Below, piece after piece: positions 52,287-62,508 of a stretch of DNA of 64,000 nucleotides (positions within the stretch are counted from its first letter, which is position 1; each line of letters opens with the position of its first letter). Origin of the DNA: Sporanaerobium hydrogeniformans (lineage in GTDB: Bacteria; Bacillota; Clostridia; Lachnospirales; Cellulosilyticaceae). The translations under genes were made by a program, and so were the position numbers. The notes under the pieces were generated by a model. It made no database searches. It saw nothing but the letters and a program-made list of their open reading frames with translations, and was not told where the DNA came from. Location: the NCBI RefSeq assembly GCF_002735925.1, contig NZ_PEDL01000013.1, positions 1 through 64,000 of the forward strand, read 5' to 3'.

Positions 52287-55200
52287 GTGTTAGATTTAAG
52301 TTATTTAGATAAAAGGATAAAAAAGCTTGAAGACATTAAAAAAGAAGTTTTTAATACATTAAGTACAATAGGAATACAGCTAGAGAAAAAAGAAAAGCTA
52401 CATCAGAATTTACTCCATAACTTTAAGCTTGATATTAAACATTTGAAAGAGTTAAGGATCGCATGTGTTATGGATCGATTCACTTTAGACAGTTATTCGC
52501 CTGAATGTAACCTTCTTGAACTTACTCCAGATGGTTGGAAGGGTGAAATTGATAAATTTTCTCCTCATCTAATATTTATTGAATCAGCATGGCAAGGAAA
52601 AGACAACTTATGGTATAGAAAGATTGCCAATGGAAGTAAGGAATATTTTGAAATGACTAGTTACTGTCAAGAAAAAAATATCCCTATTATTTTTTGGAAT
52701 AAAGAAGATCCTGTCTATACAGATACTTTTATGATTGCAGCTAGAATGGCAGACTTTGTTTTTACAACAGATATTGATTGTATAAAAAAATATAAAAATA
52801 TACTGAAGCATGATAATGTTTACCATCTTCATTTTGCTGCCCAACCTCAAATCCATAATCCTATAGAAAAATATGAAAGAAAAGATAAATATTGTTTTGC
52901 AGGTGCATATTATCATAAATATGTAAAGAGATGTAAGGTATTTGATGATTTTGCTAACTTTTTTATTGAGACGAAGGGATTAGATATTTATGATAGAAAC
53001 TATAAAAAAGCCTTACCAGAGCATGCTTTTCCTGAGAAGTATGAAAAGTATATACTAGGCAAATTAGACTCAAGTGAGATAGATAGAGCGTATAAAGGCT
53101 ATAACTTTGGAATTAATATGAACTCTGTAGATCAATCTCAAACCATGTTTGCACGCAGGGTATTTGAGATGCTGGCATCAAATACGGTAACAGTAGGAAA
53201 TTATTCCAGAGGTGTAAAAAACCTATTTGGGGATCTAACAATATGTACTGATGATAGTGAGACATTAAAACAGAATGTTACAACGTGGTGCAAAGATGAG
53301 CAGACCTTTAGAAAGTATAGATTATTAGGCTTAAGGAAGGTATTAAGTGAACATCTCTACGAAGATCGTCTTTCTTATATTGTAGAAAAGATATTTAACA
53401 AAAATATAAAAAAAGAACAACCTTTTATTAATGTATTTTGTGAAGCAACGACTTCTGAAGAAATAGCGTATGCCATAGCTTCTTTTGAAAAGCAGACCTA
53501 CTTGAGAAAAAAACTTTATCTTATTACAGAAGATGAAGTCAATACAAGTAGTCCTATGATAACCTGCCTTAAGCTAGAACAAGTAAAACAAAAAGTTAGC
53601 AAACTAGTGGGTGAAGAAGAATACATAGCAGTATTTAATGTTAACAATTATTATGGGAAAAATTACTTGTTAGATTTAGCACTAAATACTCGTTATAGTA
53701 ATTTTAATGGAGTAGGAAAAGCAAGTTTTTATGAAAATGTAGAAGATAAACTAAACGTTAAGGGAAACAACACAACTTATAAAAAAGTGAATTCACTTGT
53801 ACTCGATCAGGCAATAGCAAAAAGTAGTTTATTTACTGACGATACTTTACAAAGTATTTTAGCGTCAAGAGTTTTACAAGATGAAAAGCTTATTTCCGTA
53901 GATGAGTTCAACTTTTGCAAGGGATTAGTGGCACATGATTGTATAGAGGTAGATGATTTAAAGCTATCCGATCAAGGGATTGCTATGCAGCGTATTCAAA
54001 AAGCTGCAGAAGGTATAAAAACAAGTCAGTTTATAGGAGAAGGAATAACTATTGAGGCTGGTGAGCTATTTAGTTGTATAAAACAAAAATCCAAAGAACC
54101 TATTACTATTACACAAACAGGTAATAAGTTAGTTTTAGTTAGTAGGCTTGAGGAAGATAAAAATTATTATATAAACATTGAAAAATGGCATAATGTAAAG
54201 GATTTTATAGAGGGAAAATATATTAATTTTATTTTTAATGGTATAGGAAGTTTAGATAACCTTGGAACATGTATCTTTTATGATAAAGACAAAAACAAGC
54301 TTTCGGCAACCTTTACTAAGTTTAATAGATTATTTAGTGCAGAGGTTCCGGAAAGTGCTACTTATTTTAAATTGAATTTTAGAATTAAAGGGAGTGGCGA
54401 GTTTAAAATAGATGAGATTATAATTGGTTCTAATAAAATACCAGATGAAAAGGCATGCTTTCTTTCGCGATCTAACGTACTAGTACTATCTAATCAGTAT
54501 CCCTCACAAGAGGAACTTTATAGGAATATGTTTGTTCATAAACGTATGATGGCCTATAAGGAAGAGGGCTTTATTTATGATGTAATGAAGATGAATATCT
54601 ATGCTAAAAATGAATATAGAGAATTTGAAGGTATCAATGTTGTTGAAGGACAGGGAGAAGTACTAGCCAATATTTTAGAAACAGGGACTATAGATACAGT
54701 TTGTGTCCACTTTTTAGATAGACCGATGTGGGAGGTACTAAAAACTTTTAAAGATAAGCTTAGAATTATTATTTGGAGTCATGGTGCAGATATTCAGCCA
54801 TGGTGGCGAAGAGAGTACCTCTATCAAACAAAGGAAGACCTAGAGAAAGCTAAAAAGGATTCCGATATGCGCATGAACCTTTGGAAGGAAGTTTTTGATA
54901 GTTTAGAGGAATATAATCTTCATTTTGTCTTTGTCTCTAAGCATTCTATGAACATGGTGTTAGAAGATTATAAGATGAATTTATCGGTAGATAAATATAG
55001 TATCATCCATAACTGTATTGATACGAATATGTTTAATTATATAAACAAGGATATAGAGCAAAGGAAGAGGATCCTTTCCATCAGACCCTATGCAACAAGA
55101 ACATATGCCAATGATTTAACTGTAAAAGCCATCCTCCATCTATCTAATAAAGAATGTTTTGAGGATATGGAGTTTAGAATTATCGGTAATGGAGAACTCT

Positions 55201-55592
55201 TTGATGAAACAGTCAAGCCTCTAAGAAAATTTAAAAACGTATTTATCGAAAAGAAGTTTTTACGTCAGGATGAAATTGCGGATTTACACAAAGCGTATGG
55301 TGTGTTTGTAGCACCTACAAGGATGGATACTCAAGGAGTATCGCGGGATGAAGCTATGTCAAGTGGACTTGTTCCGATCACTAGTGCAGTGGCAGCAATA
55401 CCAGAATTTGTAGATAGTCAGTGTGGAATACTCGTTGCAGAAGAGGAATATATAGGCATAGCAGATGGAATGGAAAAACTTTATAATGAACCAGAATATT
55501 TCTTGCAATTGTCTAGGAATGCGGCAGAAAGAGTACGAAAACAATCTTCCAAGGTCTTTACTATTCAAAAGGAGATTGAACTAATAAATTAG
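52287..55592 (+). CDS. Multidomain glycosyltransferase (CgeB-like, GT2-like, beta-sandwich, GT4)
   Basis: GTG start; 1101 residues. Order: a coiled N-terminus (1-50), a CgeB-like domain with IPIIFWNKEDPVYTD near 131 and TMFARRVFEMLASN near 284 (to ~370), a degenerate GT2-like segment (about 375-560, INVFCEATTSEEIAYAIASF), a carbohydrate-binding-like beta-sandwich (about 575-715) and a GT4 domain (about 730-1101) with SHGADIQPWWRREY, PYATRTYANDL, PTRMDTQGVSRDEAMSSG. It looks like a fusion that adds two residues of one repeat unit. No frameshift is apparent. Confidence 0.87.
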   Translation: MLDLSYLDKRIKKLEDIKKEVFNTLSTIGIQLEKKEKLHQNLLHNFKLDIKHLKELRIACVMDRFTLDSYSPECNLLELTPDGWKGEIDKFSPHLIFIESAWQGKDNLWYRKIANGSKEYFEMTSYCQEKNIPIIFWNKEDPVYTDTFMIAARMADFVFTTDIDCIKKYKNILKHDNVYHLHFAAQPQIHNPIEKYERKDKYCFAGAYYHKYVKRCKVFDDFANFFIETKGLDIYDRNYKKALPEHAFPEKYEKYILGKLDSSEIDRAYKGYNFGINMNSVDQSQTMFARRVFEMLASNTVTVGNYSRGVKNLFGDLTICTDDSETLKQNVTTWCKDEQTFRKYRLLGLRKVLSEHLYEDRLSYIVEKIFNKNIKKEQPFINVFCEATTSEEIAYAIASFEKQTYLRKKLYLITEDEVNTSSPMITCLKLEQVKQKVSKLVGEEEYIAVFNVNNYYGKNYLLDLALNTRYSNFNGVGKASFYENVEDKLNVKGNNTTYKKVNSLVLDQAIAKSSLFTDDTLQSILASRVLQDEKLISVDEFNFCKGLVAHDCIEVDDLKLSDQGIAMQRIQKAAEGIKTSQFIGEGITIEAGELFSCIKQKSKEPITITQTGNKLVLVSRLEEDKNYYINIEKWHNVKDFIEGKYINFIFNGIGSLDNLGTCIFYDKDKNKLSATFTKFNRLFSAEVPESATYFKLNFRIKGSGEFKIDEIIIGSNKIPDEKACFLSRSNVLVLSNQYPSQEELYRNMFVHKRMMAYKEEGFIYDVMKMNIYAKNEYREFEGINVVEGQGEVLANILETGTIDTVCVHFLDRPMWEVLKTFKDKLRIIIWSHGADIQPWWRREYLYQTKEDLEKAKKDSDMRMNLWKEVFDSLEEYNLHFVFVSKHSMNMVLEDYKMNLSVDKYSIIHNCIDTNMFNYINKDIEQRKRILSIRPYATRTYANDLTVKAILHLSNKECFEDMEFRIIGNGELFDETVKPLRKFKNVFIEKKFLRQDEIADLHKAYGVFVAPTRMDTQGVSRDEAMSSGLVPITSAVAAIPEFVDSQCGILVAEEEYIGIADGMEKLYNEPEYFLQLSRNAAERVRKQSSKVFTIQKEIELIN

Positions 55593-55612
55593 TAGGTGAA
55601 GGAGAGGACACG

Positions 55613-56689
55613 GTGACATTTGATTCATTTCAAGTAGATGTAAAAATTGAAGAAAATAAATTATGGTGTGAAATTATATTAGAACAAGAACCAAAATATG
55701 AAAACTTAGCATATGCCTTTTATTTGCTACTTAATGGAAGTAAGATAAAAGTTTCCTCGTATACAAGTTCAAATCAAGCACAATTTCCACTAATAGAGGA
55801 TGGTAAGTATAAAGTGATGGGATTTGTAAGGCAAGGTGAAGATAGATTTACCAATATGTCCAATGAAATTGAATTTACTTTTGATAACCATTATCCAGTG
55901 CCTACTTCTGAATACGAAAAAAATCCTATAAGTATTAGTATTTTTGGAAGCTGTGTTACTAGAGATGTATTAGAATATGATAGAAGAAAAAGATTAAAAT
56001 TACAAACATACATTGCTAGGCAGTCTATTGTGTCAGCTGTTGAAAAATCAGTGGACATAAATATGGATGATATTTTTTTAAACTCTAAATTCCAAAAGCA
56101 ATGTGTATATAATGATTTCAAAAAGAATGCATTTGAATTCTTTAATAAAGATGGAAGTAAGTATCTTATTATTGATTTAATTGATGAAAGGTTTAAGTTA
56201 GTTAAATGTAAAAAAGAAAATTCTTTGGTAACGTACTCTACGTATCTACAAGAAAGTAATCATATAAAAAATCCTATTTTTGTTGAAAAGAAAAAAAGTA
56301 TATTTAATGGTAAAAAGTATTATGTGGATGGAATGCCTTTAGAGAATTATTTAGGGAAATTTTGCTCAAAGATCAAAGCAATTTATTTTGAAGACCATAT
56401 TATTATACATAAATGCAAAATGGCACAGTTTTATATAGATAAAGAAGGTAATACTAAGAAGTTTGATGAAAGTTATTTGATTTATAATAAAAACATTAAT
56501 GAATTACTAGAATATATGTACTCTTATTTAGAGTGTAACTTGCCACAAGCAATGGTAATTAATATTAGTGATGAATATTTAGCAGATGAACAACATAAGT
56601 GGGGACTTTCACCAATGCATTATCAAAAGGAATACTATATCAGCGTTTTTAGTAAGATTGAAAAATATGTAACCTTACAACAAAGTTAG
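55613..56689 (+). CDS. DUF6270 domain protein with N-terminal beta domain
   Basis: GTG start after AAGGAGAGG; 358 residues. The N-terminal ~95 residues look like an Ig-like beta-sandwich (AYAFYLLLNGSKI...EDGKYKVMGFVR). The DUF6270 core begins ISIFGSCVTRDVLEY near 106 and continues to HKWGLSPMHYQKEYY near 342. The GSC-V-TRD block suggests a serine- or cysteine-hydrolase-like (SGNH-like) or acyl-modifying enzyme, and the family sits in glycan clusters. Activity has not been established. Confidence 0.8.
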   Translation: MTFDSFQVDVKIEENKLWCEIILEQEPKYENLAYAFYLLLNGSKIKVSSYTSSNQAQFPLIEDGKYKVMGFVRQGEDRFTNMSNEIEFTFDNHYPVPTSEYEKNPISISIFGSCVTRDVLEYDRRKRLKLQTYIARQSIVSAVEKSVDINMDDIFLNSKFQKQCVYNDFKKNAFEFFNKDGSKYLIIDLIDERFKLVKCKKENSLVTYSTYLQESNHIKNPIFVEKKKSIFNGKKYYVDGMPLENYLGKFCSKIKAIYFEDHIIIHKCKMAQFYIDKEGNTKKFDESYLIYNKNINELLEYMYSYLECNLPQAMVINISDEYLADEQHKWGLSPMHYQKEYYISVFSKIEKYVTLQQS

Positions 56690-56702
56690 GGAGGTTAAAG
56701 TA

Positions 56703-58550
56703 ATGCAAAAAATAAGGAATAAAAATATTAATATACCTACATTTGAAGATATTATAAATAAAATTAATTCTATTGATACTGTTATTAAACTATCTTTTAT
56801 ATCATCTATGATATTCTTCATTATAATACATGGGGGTTTTTTTTCTCAACGCTTAGTCAATGAAGATAGTAGGCATATGCTATATGGGTGGGGGACAATA
56901 TCTAATTTGAGATTAGGAAGAATATTTGGCAATATTTTAATATACGACTTGAATTCATGGACTCTTGGAGTTATTTCAGCACTTTATTTATCTTTAGCTT
57001 CGATGCTTATTGTGTCATTATTTAGGATAAAAACTAAGGGCGGTGTTATAGTTGCAACTGCATTAATGATAGGGTTTCCTGCATTGCCATATATGTATGG
57101 ATACCTATATTCATCACACATATTCTCAAGAATTATTTTCTTATCGGTATTGGCAGTATGGTTAACAAATAAGTATAAATATGGATTTATACCTGGGATA
57201 TTGGCCTTTTTTATATCTATAGGTAGTGGGCAATATGGTCTTAGTATTTGTATGGTAGTTTGTATAATGACATTAATTGTAGAAGTATATTATGAACAGA
57301 AAGTTGACAAAAAAACTTTAATTAAAGGGATTAAGCTTTTAGTGATGGGTATATTTGGTATTATAGGCTATCTTATATTACTCAATGGTTTATTGGAAAT
57401 TCAGGATATTCAACTTGCTTCGTACAAGGGCTTTGATAATATGGGAGAAATAGGGATAAATCAATTTAAAAATATAGGATTAACATACCTGCTTTTTTAC
57501 CAATTTTTCTTTGGGGAAAAGTTTTTCTTTGTTTCTGATTTACAACAAACAATTTATATAATATTTTTTCTTATATGTGGAGCATTTTTCTTTAAATCAT
57601 TAGGTACTCATAAGTTAAAGAAGTGTATTATATTAATTATATTAATTTTAACGATTCCTATAGCTATTTTTATTTTAGATATAATTGCACCTCAAGCAGG
57701 CACGTATGTGGTTTCTATTTATCAAATGGTATATTGCCTTGTTTTGCCTATAGCATTTCTTGAGACTAACATAAAGACTATTTTGGATAAAATTCTTCAT
57801 TGGGGAATATTCTGCATACTAGTTGTTACTATATTTATAAATTATTCACTAACAAGTACTAATTATCTAAAACAAGAAGCAGTAAATGAATATACTATGC
57901 TTTTTGAAAATAGATTATTTACTAGGATTGAGCAATATCCAGGATTTACAAATAAAATGCCTATTGCTATTTTGTCAGATAAAAACATATCTTATATGGG
58001 AATTAATGATAGTCCATTTTTTCCTAAAATTATAAACGATACAGGAATTTATCTAAAATATTCAGGATTAGCTGCATATCCATCTTTAAAGACAGTTTCA
58101 CTTATGGAGAATTATTTAGGTGTAGATTTAGTTCATGCATCAGATGAGCAAGTGAATTTAGTTTTATTAAGCGATGAATATAAAGAAATGGGGACATATC
58201 CTTCAGCAGAAGGTATAAAAATAATAGATGGAGTATTAGTAGTTAATTTATATGATTATAGAATTGATATTATTAAAAATGAAGAAGATGAAATAGAACT
58301 TTCTCTTGAAATTATAAATGACTCACTAGTAGACAAAAGTATTACTACAGCATGGTATGTTTATAAAGATGGACTTAGAGTTCCTGAGTTAGATAAATGG
58401 TATGATGATTCATTGAAATATATTGCAAAGTTAGAAGATGGAGAATACTACATGACTTGTTTTGTAAAATCTGCAGAAAAGAGAACAACAAAAACAATAA
58501 ATAGTGCAACATTTAAAATACTAAATGGTGATATAATTCTACAAGAATAA
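56703..58550 (+). CDS. GtrII-like membrane glucosyltransferase with C-terminal beta domain
   Basis: The 615-residue protein has about ten helices (35-395) after a short soluble N-terminus. The early loop RLVNEDSRHMLYGWG matches the acidic first-loop pattern of the GtrII/glucosyltransferase family (PF14264-like), which transfers a sugar from polyprenyl phosphate on the outer face. Residues about 400-610 are soluble, and the last ~100 (AWYVYKDGLRVPE...EDGEYYMTCFVK) resemble the N-terminal domain of the upstream DUF6270 protein. It is probably the terminal enzyme of the decoration module to its right. Confidence 0.83.
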   Translation: MQKIRNKNINIPTFEDIINKINSIDTVIKLSFISSMIFFIIIHGGFFSQRLVNEDSRHMLYGWGTISNLRLGRIFGNILIYDLNSWTLGVISALYLSLASMLIVSLFRIKTKGGVIVATALMIGFPALPYMYGYLYSSHIFSRIIFLSVLAVWLTNKYKYGFIPGILAFFISIGSGQYGLSICMVVCIMTLIVEVYYEQKVDKKTLIKGIKLLVMGIFGIIGYLILLNGLLEIQDIQLASYKGFDNMGEIGINQFKNIGLTYLLFYQFFFGEKFFFVSDLQQTIYIIFFLICGAFFFKSLGTHKLKKCIILIILILTIPIAIFILDIIAPQAGTYVVSIYQMVYCLVLPIAFLETNIKTILDKILHWGIFCILVVTIFINYSLTSTNYLKQEAVNEYTMLFENRLFTRIEQYPGFTNKMPIAILSDKNISYMGINDSPFFPKIINDTGIYLKYSGLAAYPSLKTVSLMENYLGVDLVHASDEQVNLVLLSDEYKEMGTYPSAEGIKIIDGVLVVNLYDYRIDIIKNEEDEIELSLEIINDSLVDKSITTAWYVYKDGLRVPELDKWYDDSLKYIAKLEDGEYYMTCFVKSAEKRTTKTINSATFKILNGDIILQE

Positions 58551-58646
58551 TTATTGAAAACAAAAGACAATATATACAATCTAGTATTATGATTATAACT
58601 AATTATTATTTTATATATTTATATTAATATAGGACAAGGAGAAATA

Positions 58647-59861
58647 ATGAAAGAAGAAAATTTTAATGAAAAAATTGCATTACCTGCAACCTTAAGTTTT
58701 ATTGCATTTATGGTGTATAACTTGTCTATTAAATTTATTTCTAGTGCACATGGAGATATATTTAAACATATTGAATACGCAGAAAAAATGTTTGAAGGTA
58801 CATATAAAACAGCTACGCCAATATATTATTTTGTATGGGGTTTTTTTAATAAAGTTTTATGTATTGAAAAAAACATATCAGCAGCATATGCAGATGTATT
58901 TTTTTCTATTCTGTGTGCAATTTCTATATATTTAATAACTAGACTTTTTTTAAAAGATAGTTTAGGTGAATGGGGTAGATGCTTAGTTGTTATTTTTATG
59001 ACCTTTTTTGGTCCCTTATATTTTCCATCTTTTAGCTCAAACTATTATTTAGGACAAGGAACATTTAATACATGGCATAATCCTACTAATAATTCTGTTA
59101 AATTTATAGCTATATCAGCATTATTTTTATTTATTTATTATTTTAATATGGATGAAAATGAAAAAATATTTTTTAGAGGTAAAAATATATCCAAAAGAAG
59201 TTTTTTAAACATAATTGTAGGATTACTTAGTTTTATTAGTGTATTTATAAAACCTTCATTTTTTCAAGTTTTTGCACCAACTATAGTAATTGTATATTTA
59301 ATTGATTGGATAAGAACAAAAAGAAATATTATATTCTATATTAAAGATGGAGTTGTATTTATACCCGCAACATTAGTTATATTTTATGATGTGTTTTTTC
59401 TGTTCTTTTCATCAACTAGAACTAGAGGGGGAATAGAAATTGCACCCCTAGATGTATGGAATTACTATTCTCCTAACATAATAATTTCGATTTTAATCAC
59501 AATAACTTTTCCACTTTTCACGATATTTCTTAAGAGTTCTAAGCAACAAAGTAAGAATATAAATTATATACCATTTATTTTTTATATTGTCGCATTATTA
59601 GAATTTGCATTATTAGCGGAGCATACAGGAAGATATTCAGGCAATTTTATGTGGGGAATGAATTTAGGGATTGGAATTTTGTTTTTATATTCGATTTTTA
59701 AATTTATCAAATATAACAAAGAATATAGTACAAATTCTAAAATAATAACAAGGATATATATATATATATTTATAGGATATGTATTACTTGCATCACACTT
59801 TTTATGGGGAATATGGTACTATTTTCAACTTTTAGTTAGACCTATGACACAGTGTTTCTAG
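58647..59861 (+). CDS. Polytopic membrane protein, GT-C-like
   Basis: The 404-residue protein has about ten predicted helices. An early acidic loop with SSAHGDIFKHIEYAEKMFEG follows the first helix, as in GT-C transferases where an Asp in this loop is catalytic. FSSNYYLGQGTFNTWHNPTN lies in an external loop. I do not recognise the exact family. It is very AT-rich, more so than the first half of the locus. An in-frame open stretch of 36 codons follows its TAG stop. Confidence 0.75.
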   Translation: MKEENFNEKIALPATLSFIAFMVYNLSIKFISSAHGDIFKHIEYAEKMFEGTYKTATPIYYFVWGFFNKVLCIEKNISAAYADVFFSILCAISIYLITRLFLKDSLGEWGRCLVVIFMTFFGPLYFPSFSSNYYLGQGTFNTWHNPTNNSVKFIAISALFLFIYYFNMDENEKIFFRGKNISKRSFLNIIVGLLSFISVFIKPSFFQVFAPTIVIVYLIDWIRTKRNIIFYIKDGVVFIPATLVIFYDVFFLFFSSTRTRGGIEIAPLDVWNYYSPNIIISILITITFPLFTIFLKSSKQQSKNINYIPFIFYIVALLEFALLAEHTGRYSGNFMWGMNLGIGILFLYSIFKFIKYNKEYSTNSKIITRIYIYIFIGYVLLASHFLWGIWYYFQLLVRPMTQCF

Positions 59862-60115
59862 GTTATAAAGAGGAGTGGTAAGGATAATAGGTATGACCTT
59901 AATTTTTCTAATATTATGGTTATGATACATGATCTTTTAGGTAATGCCTTTTCTAAGGATATTAAGTGAATACTAAAAAGATATACGATAAAGCAATTAA
60001 TCAAATTTAAACTAATTTAGGGGCAATACTAGTAGTAAAGCTAATATTTTTTTAGAGTATAAAAGAAATTTTATAGGATTTAGTATTAATCATATATATT
60101 ATTAGGAGGTATGCT

Positions 60116-60997
60116 ATGAAAAATATAGGATTTTACTTGTTGAATGAAAAAGGGTATACAGTATTAAAAGCAGTATTAACGAGAGTAAAGAATATAAATA
60201 TAGAATTTGTAGCAATTGGTCAAGATGTAGAAATAGAAAATGATTATTCGTTGGAAATAAAGAATTTGTGTGAAGAAAATGGTATAAATTATTATTGGAA
60301 AAATTATCAAGGTGGATTATTTGATGGATATGTTTTTGCCATAGGATGGAGATGGATGATTAATGGGATGGATAATAATAAGTTAATTGTACTACATGAC
60401 TCTCTTTTGCCAAGGTATAGAGGTTTTAATCCATTAGTAAGTTGTCTGATAAATGGAGAGGAATACATTGGAGTAACAGCACTATATGCAAGTGATAAAT
60501 ATGATAGAGGCAACATTATAATGCAAAGAGCTATATCAGTTACATATCCTATAAAAATAAAGGATGCAATAGCAAGCATTAGTATCCTGTATGCAGATAT
60601 AGTAGTAGAGCTGATAGAAGAAATTAAAGAAGCCAAATTAATAGCTTATGCACAGGATGAAGAACAAGCAACATATAGTTTGTGGAGAGATGAGCAGGAT
60701 TATTATATAGATTGGGAATGGGATTCACATAAAATTAGGAATTTTGTAGATGCAGTAGGGAGTCCGTATAAAGGTGCTCACACTAGAATGAATGATAGAA
60801 TAATAGTAATAACGGAAGTGGAGATATACCCAGATGTAGTAATTGAAAATAGAACACCGGGGAAAATAATATTTATGGAAGATAGTAGGCCAATAGTTGT
60901 ATGTGGCAAAGGATTAATAAAAATTATACATGCTCATGAAAAAGTATCTAAGGAAGATATTTTAGGTGAAGTACGTTTTAGGACAAGATTTATATAA
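60116..60997 (+). CDS. Sugar N-formyltransferase-like protein
   Basis: The 293-residue product has the formyltransferase fold: KNIGFYLLNEKGYTVLKAVL at the start, LHDSLLPRYRGFNPLVSCLI near 94, and the DKYDRGNIIMQ loop near 131 with the predicted catalytic Asp. The HDSLLPRYRG block is the folate-binding loop. The C-terminal ~80 residues form a second OB-like domain. The usual Asn two residues before the His appears replaced by Val. Neighbours suggest a 4-amino-6-deoxy sugar substrate and 10-formyl-THF as donor, rather than Met-tRNA. AGGAGG precedes the ATG. Confidence 0.85.
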   Translation: MKNIGFYLLNEKGYTVLKAVLTRVKNINIEFVAIGQDVEIENDYSLEIKNLCEENGINYYWKNYQGGLFDGYVFAIGWRWMINGMDNNKLIVLHDSLLPRYRGFNPLVSCLINGEEYIGVTALYASDKYDRGNIIMQRAISVTYPIKIKDAIASISILYADIVVELIEEIKEAKLIAYAQDEEQATYSLWRDEQDYYIDWEWDSHKIRNFVDAVGSPYKGAHTRMNDRIIVITEVEIYPDVVIENRTPGKIIFMEDSRPIVVCGKGLIKIIHAHEKVSKEDILGEVRFRTRFI

Positions 60998-61536
60998 AAT
61001 GAATTTAATTATAATATTGAATGATAGATAGTGATTATTATAAGAAAAGTGGATTAAATGGGATAAAATTAAATTATTACTTAAATTAAGTAGATACAAA
61101 CATGGAAAATAAGCTTCAATAAATTATGGAATAATCTTGAGAAATAAAAAGTAATCCTATTCCATTGATATAATCAAGTTGTTTTACAAACAATAAACCT
61201 ATGAATAAATTATTTTTTACAGGATAAATAAGTTACTAGGCACTAAGTATATCTATTAACTATCAAAAGACATATATTTCTCAATATACGTTATTATCGA
61301 TGAATAATTAGTTAAAAGGTTGTACCTTTCGACATAATATAAATATTCATAAAAAGGACTAATCAAGTAATACAAAGATAGTAGAAGTAGCCTGAGGCTA
61401 TTGGTAAAACCTATAAATAAGTGATATGTGTTAGATGATAGGTAAAGCATTATTTACTAATTAATTGTTGAGAATTCATTAGTAGTATTCAGCTTGTTTA
61501 GAGTAATTAATTTATACATTAAGAAAGGAGAATTAC
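60998..61536. other. AT-rich gap with no convincing gene
   Basis: 539 bp without a credible coding sequence; a 64-codon minus-strand frame at 61256-61450 has no ribosome site or recognisable motif. A possible weak promoter for the next gene lies near 61465-61495, and AAAGGAG precedes that gene's ATG. This may be decayed DNA at a junction between acquired modules. Confidence 0.5.
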
Positions 61537-62508
61537 ATGAAGTTAATATCATTTGTTATACCTTGTTATAGATCATCTCAAACAATATGTTCAGTAGTAA
61601 GTGAGATAAGTAGTTTATTTAGCAAAAATTATAAAAATAAATATGATTATGAAATTATTTTAGTAAATGATGCCTCACCTGATGATACACTTGATAAGAT
61701 TAAAGAAATTTGTCATATTAATAAAAAGGTGAAAGGAATTAATTTAGCTAAAAATTTTGGACAGCATAGTGCTTTAATGGCAGGTTTTAGATTTATAACG
61801 GGTGAATATGTAGTTTGTTTAGATGATGATGGGCAAACACCTGCTAATCAAGTATTTGAACTAATAAATGCAATAGAAGAAGGCTACGATGTAGTTTATG
61901 CTCAGTATCAAGAAAAGAGGCACTCTTTGTTTAGAAATATAGGAAGTAGAATTAATGATTTTATGGCCAGAATACTAATTAATAAGCCTAAAGAACTATA
62001 TTTATCCAGCTATTTTGCTTGCCGTGCATATGTTATTAAAGAAATGATAAAATATGATAATGCTTATCCTTATATGATGGGATTAGTTTTAAGAACGACT
62101 ATAAATATAACTAATGTTAAAGTAGTACATAGAGAACGTATAAATGGGGAATCCGGATATACACTTAAGAGTTTACTAGCATTATGGTTAAATGGTTTTA
62201 CTAATTTTTCAGTTAAACCATTAAGGATTGCAAGCTTAGTTGGAGCGATACTATTTATAATAAGTATGGTGTTTTCTATTGTATTATTTTTAAGAAAAAT
62301 ATTTGAGCCTACTATTCAGATGGGATATACATCTATTATGCTCACGATGATACTATTTGGATCAATACAATTATTAAGTATAGGACTTTTAGGAGAGTAT
62401 ATAGGACGTATATTTATATGTATTAATAAATCACCACAGTATGTAATTAAAGAAGTAATAAATAGTGAAGAAGTTATAGAGAATGATGAAATAAGGAAAG
62501 CAATATGA
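61537..62508 (+). CDS. Polyprenyl-phosphate glycosyltransferase, GtrB/ArnC-like (GT2)
   Basis: A 323-residue GT2 enzyme with LISFVIPCYRSSQTICSVVS, VNDASPDDTLDKI, LAKNFGQHSALMAGF and LDDDGQTP, and two C-terminal helices (about 231-255 and 265-295). This architecture belongs to DPM1/GtrB/ArnC proteins that transfer one sugar to undecaprenyl phosphate. The next two genes encode SMR-type proteins overlapping its stop, as with arnC-arnE-arnF. Donor sugar is inferred from the WecE and formyltransferase neighbours. Confidence 0.92.
   Translation: MKLISFVIPCYRSSQTICSVVSEISSLFSKNYKNKYDYEIILVNDASPDDTLDKIKEICHINKKVKGINLAKNFGQHSALMAGFRFITGEYVVCLDDDGQTPANQVFELINAIEEGYDVVYAQYQEKRHSLFRNIGSRINDFMARILINKPKELYLSSYFACRAYVIKEMIKYDNAYPYMMGLVLRTTINITNVKVVHRERINGESGYTLKSLLALWLNGFTNFSVKPLRIASLVGAILFIISMVFSIVLFLRKIFEPTIQMGYTSIMLTMILFGSIQLLSIGLLGEYIGRIFICINKSPQYVIKEVINSEEVIENDEIRKAI

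Noticed and set aside
61256..61450. Minus-strand 64-codon ORF in the gap before the GtrB-like gene
   Set aside because: No ribosome site, no motif, and composition is that of random AT-rich DNA.
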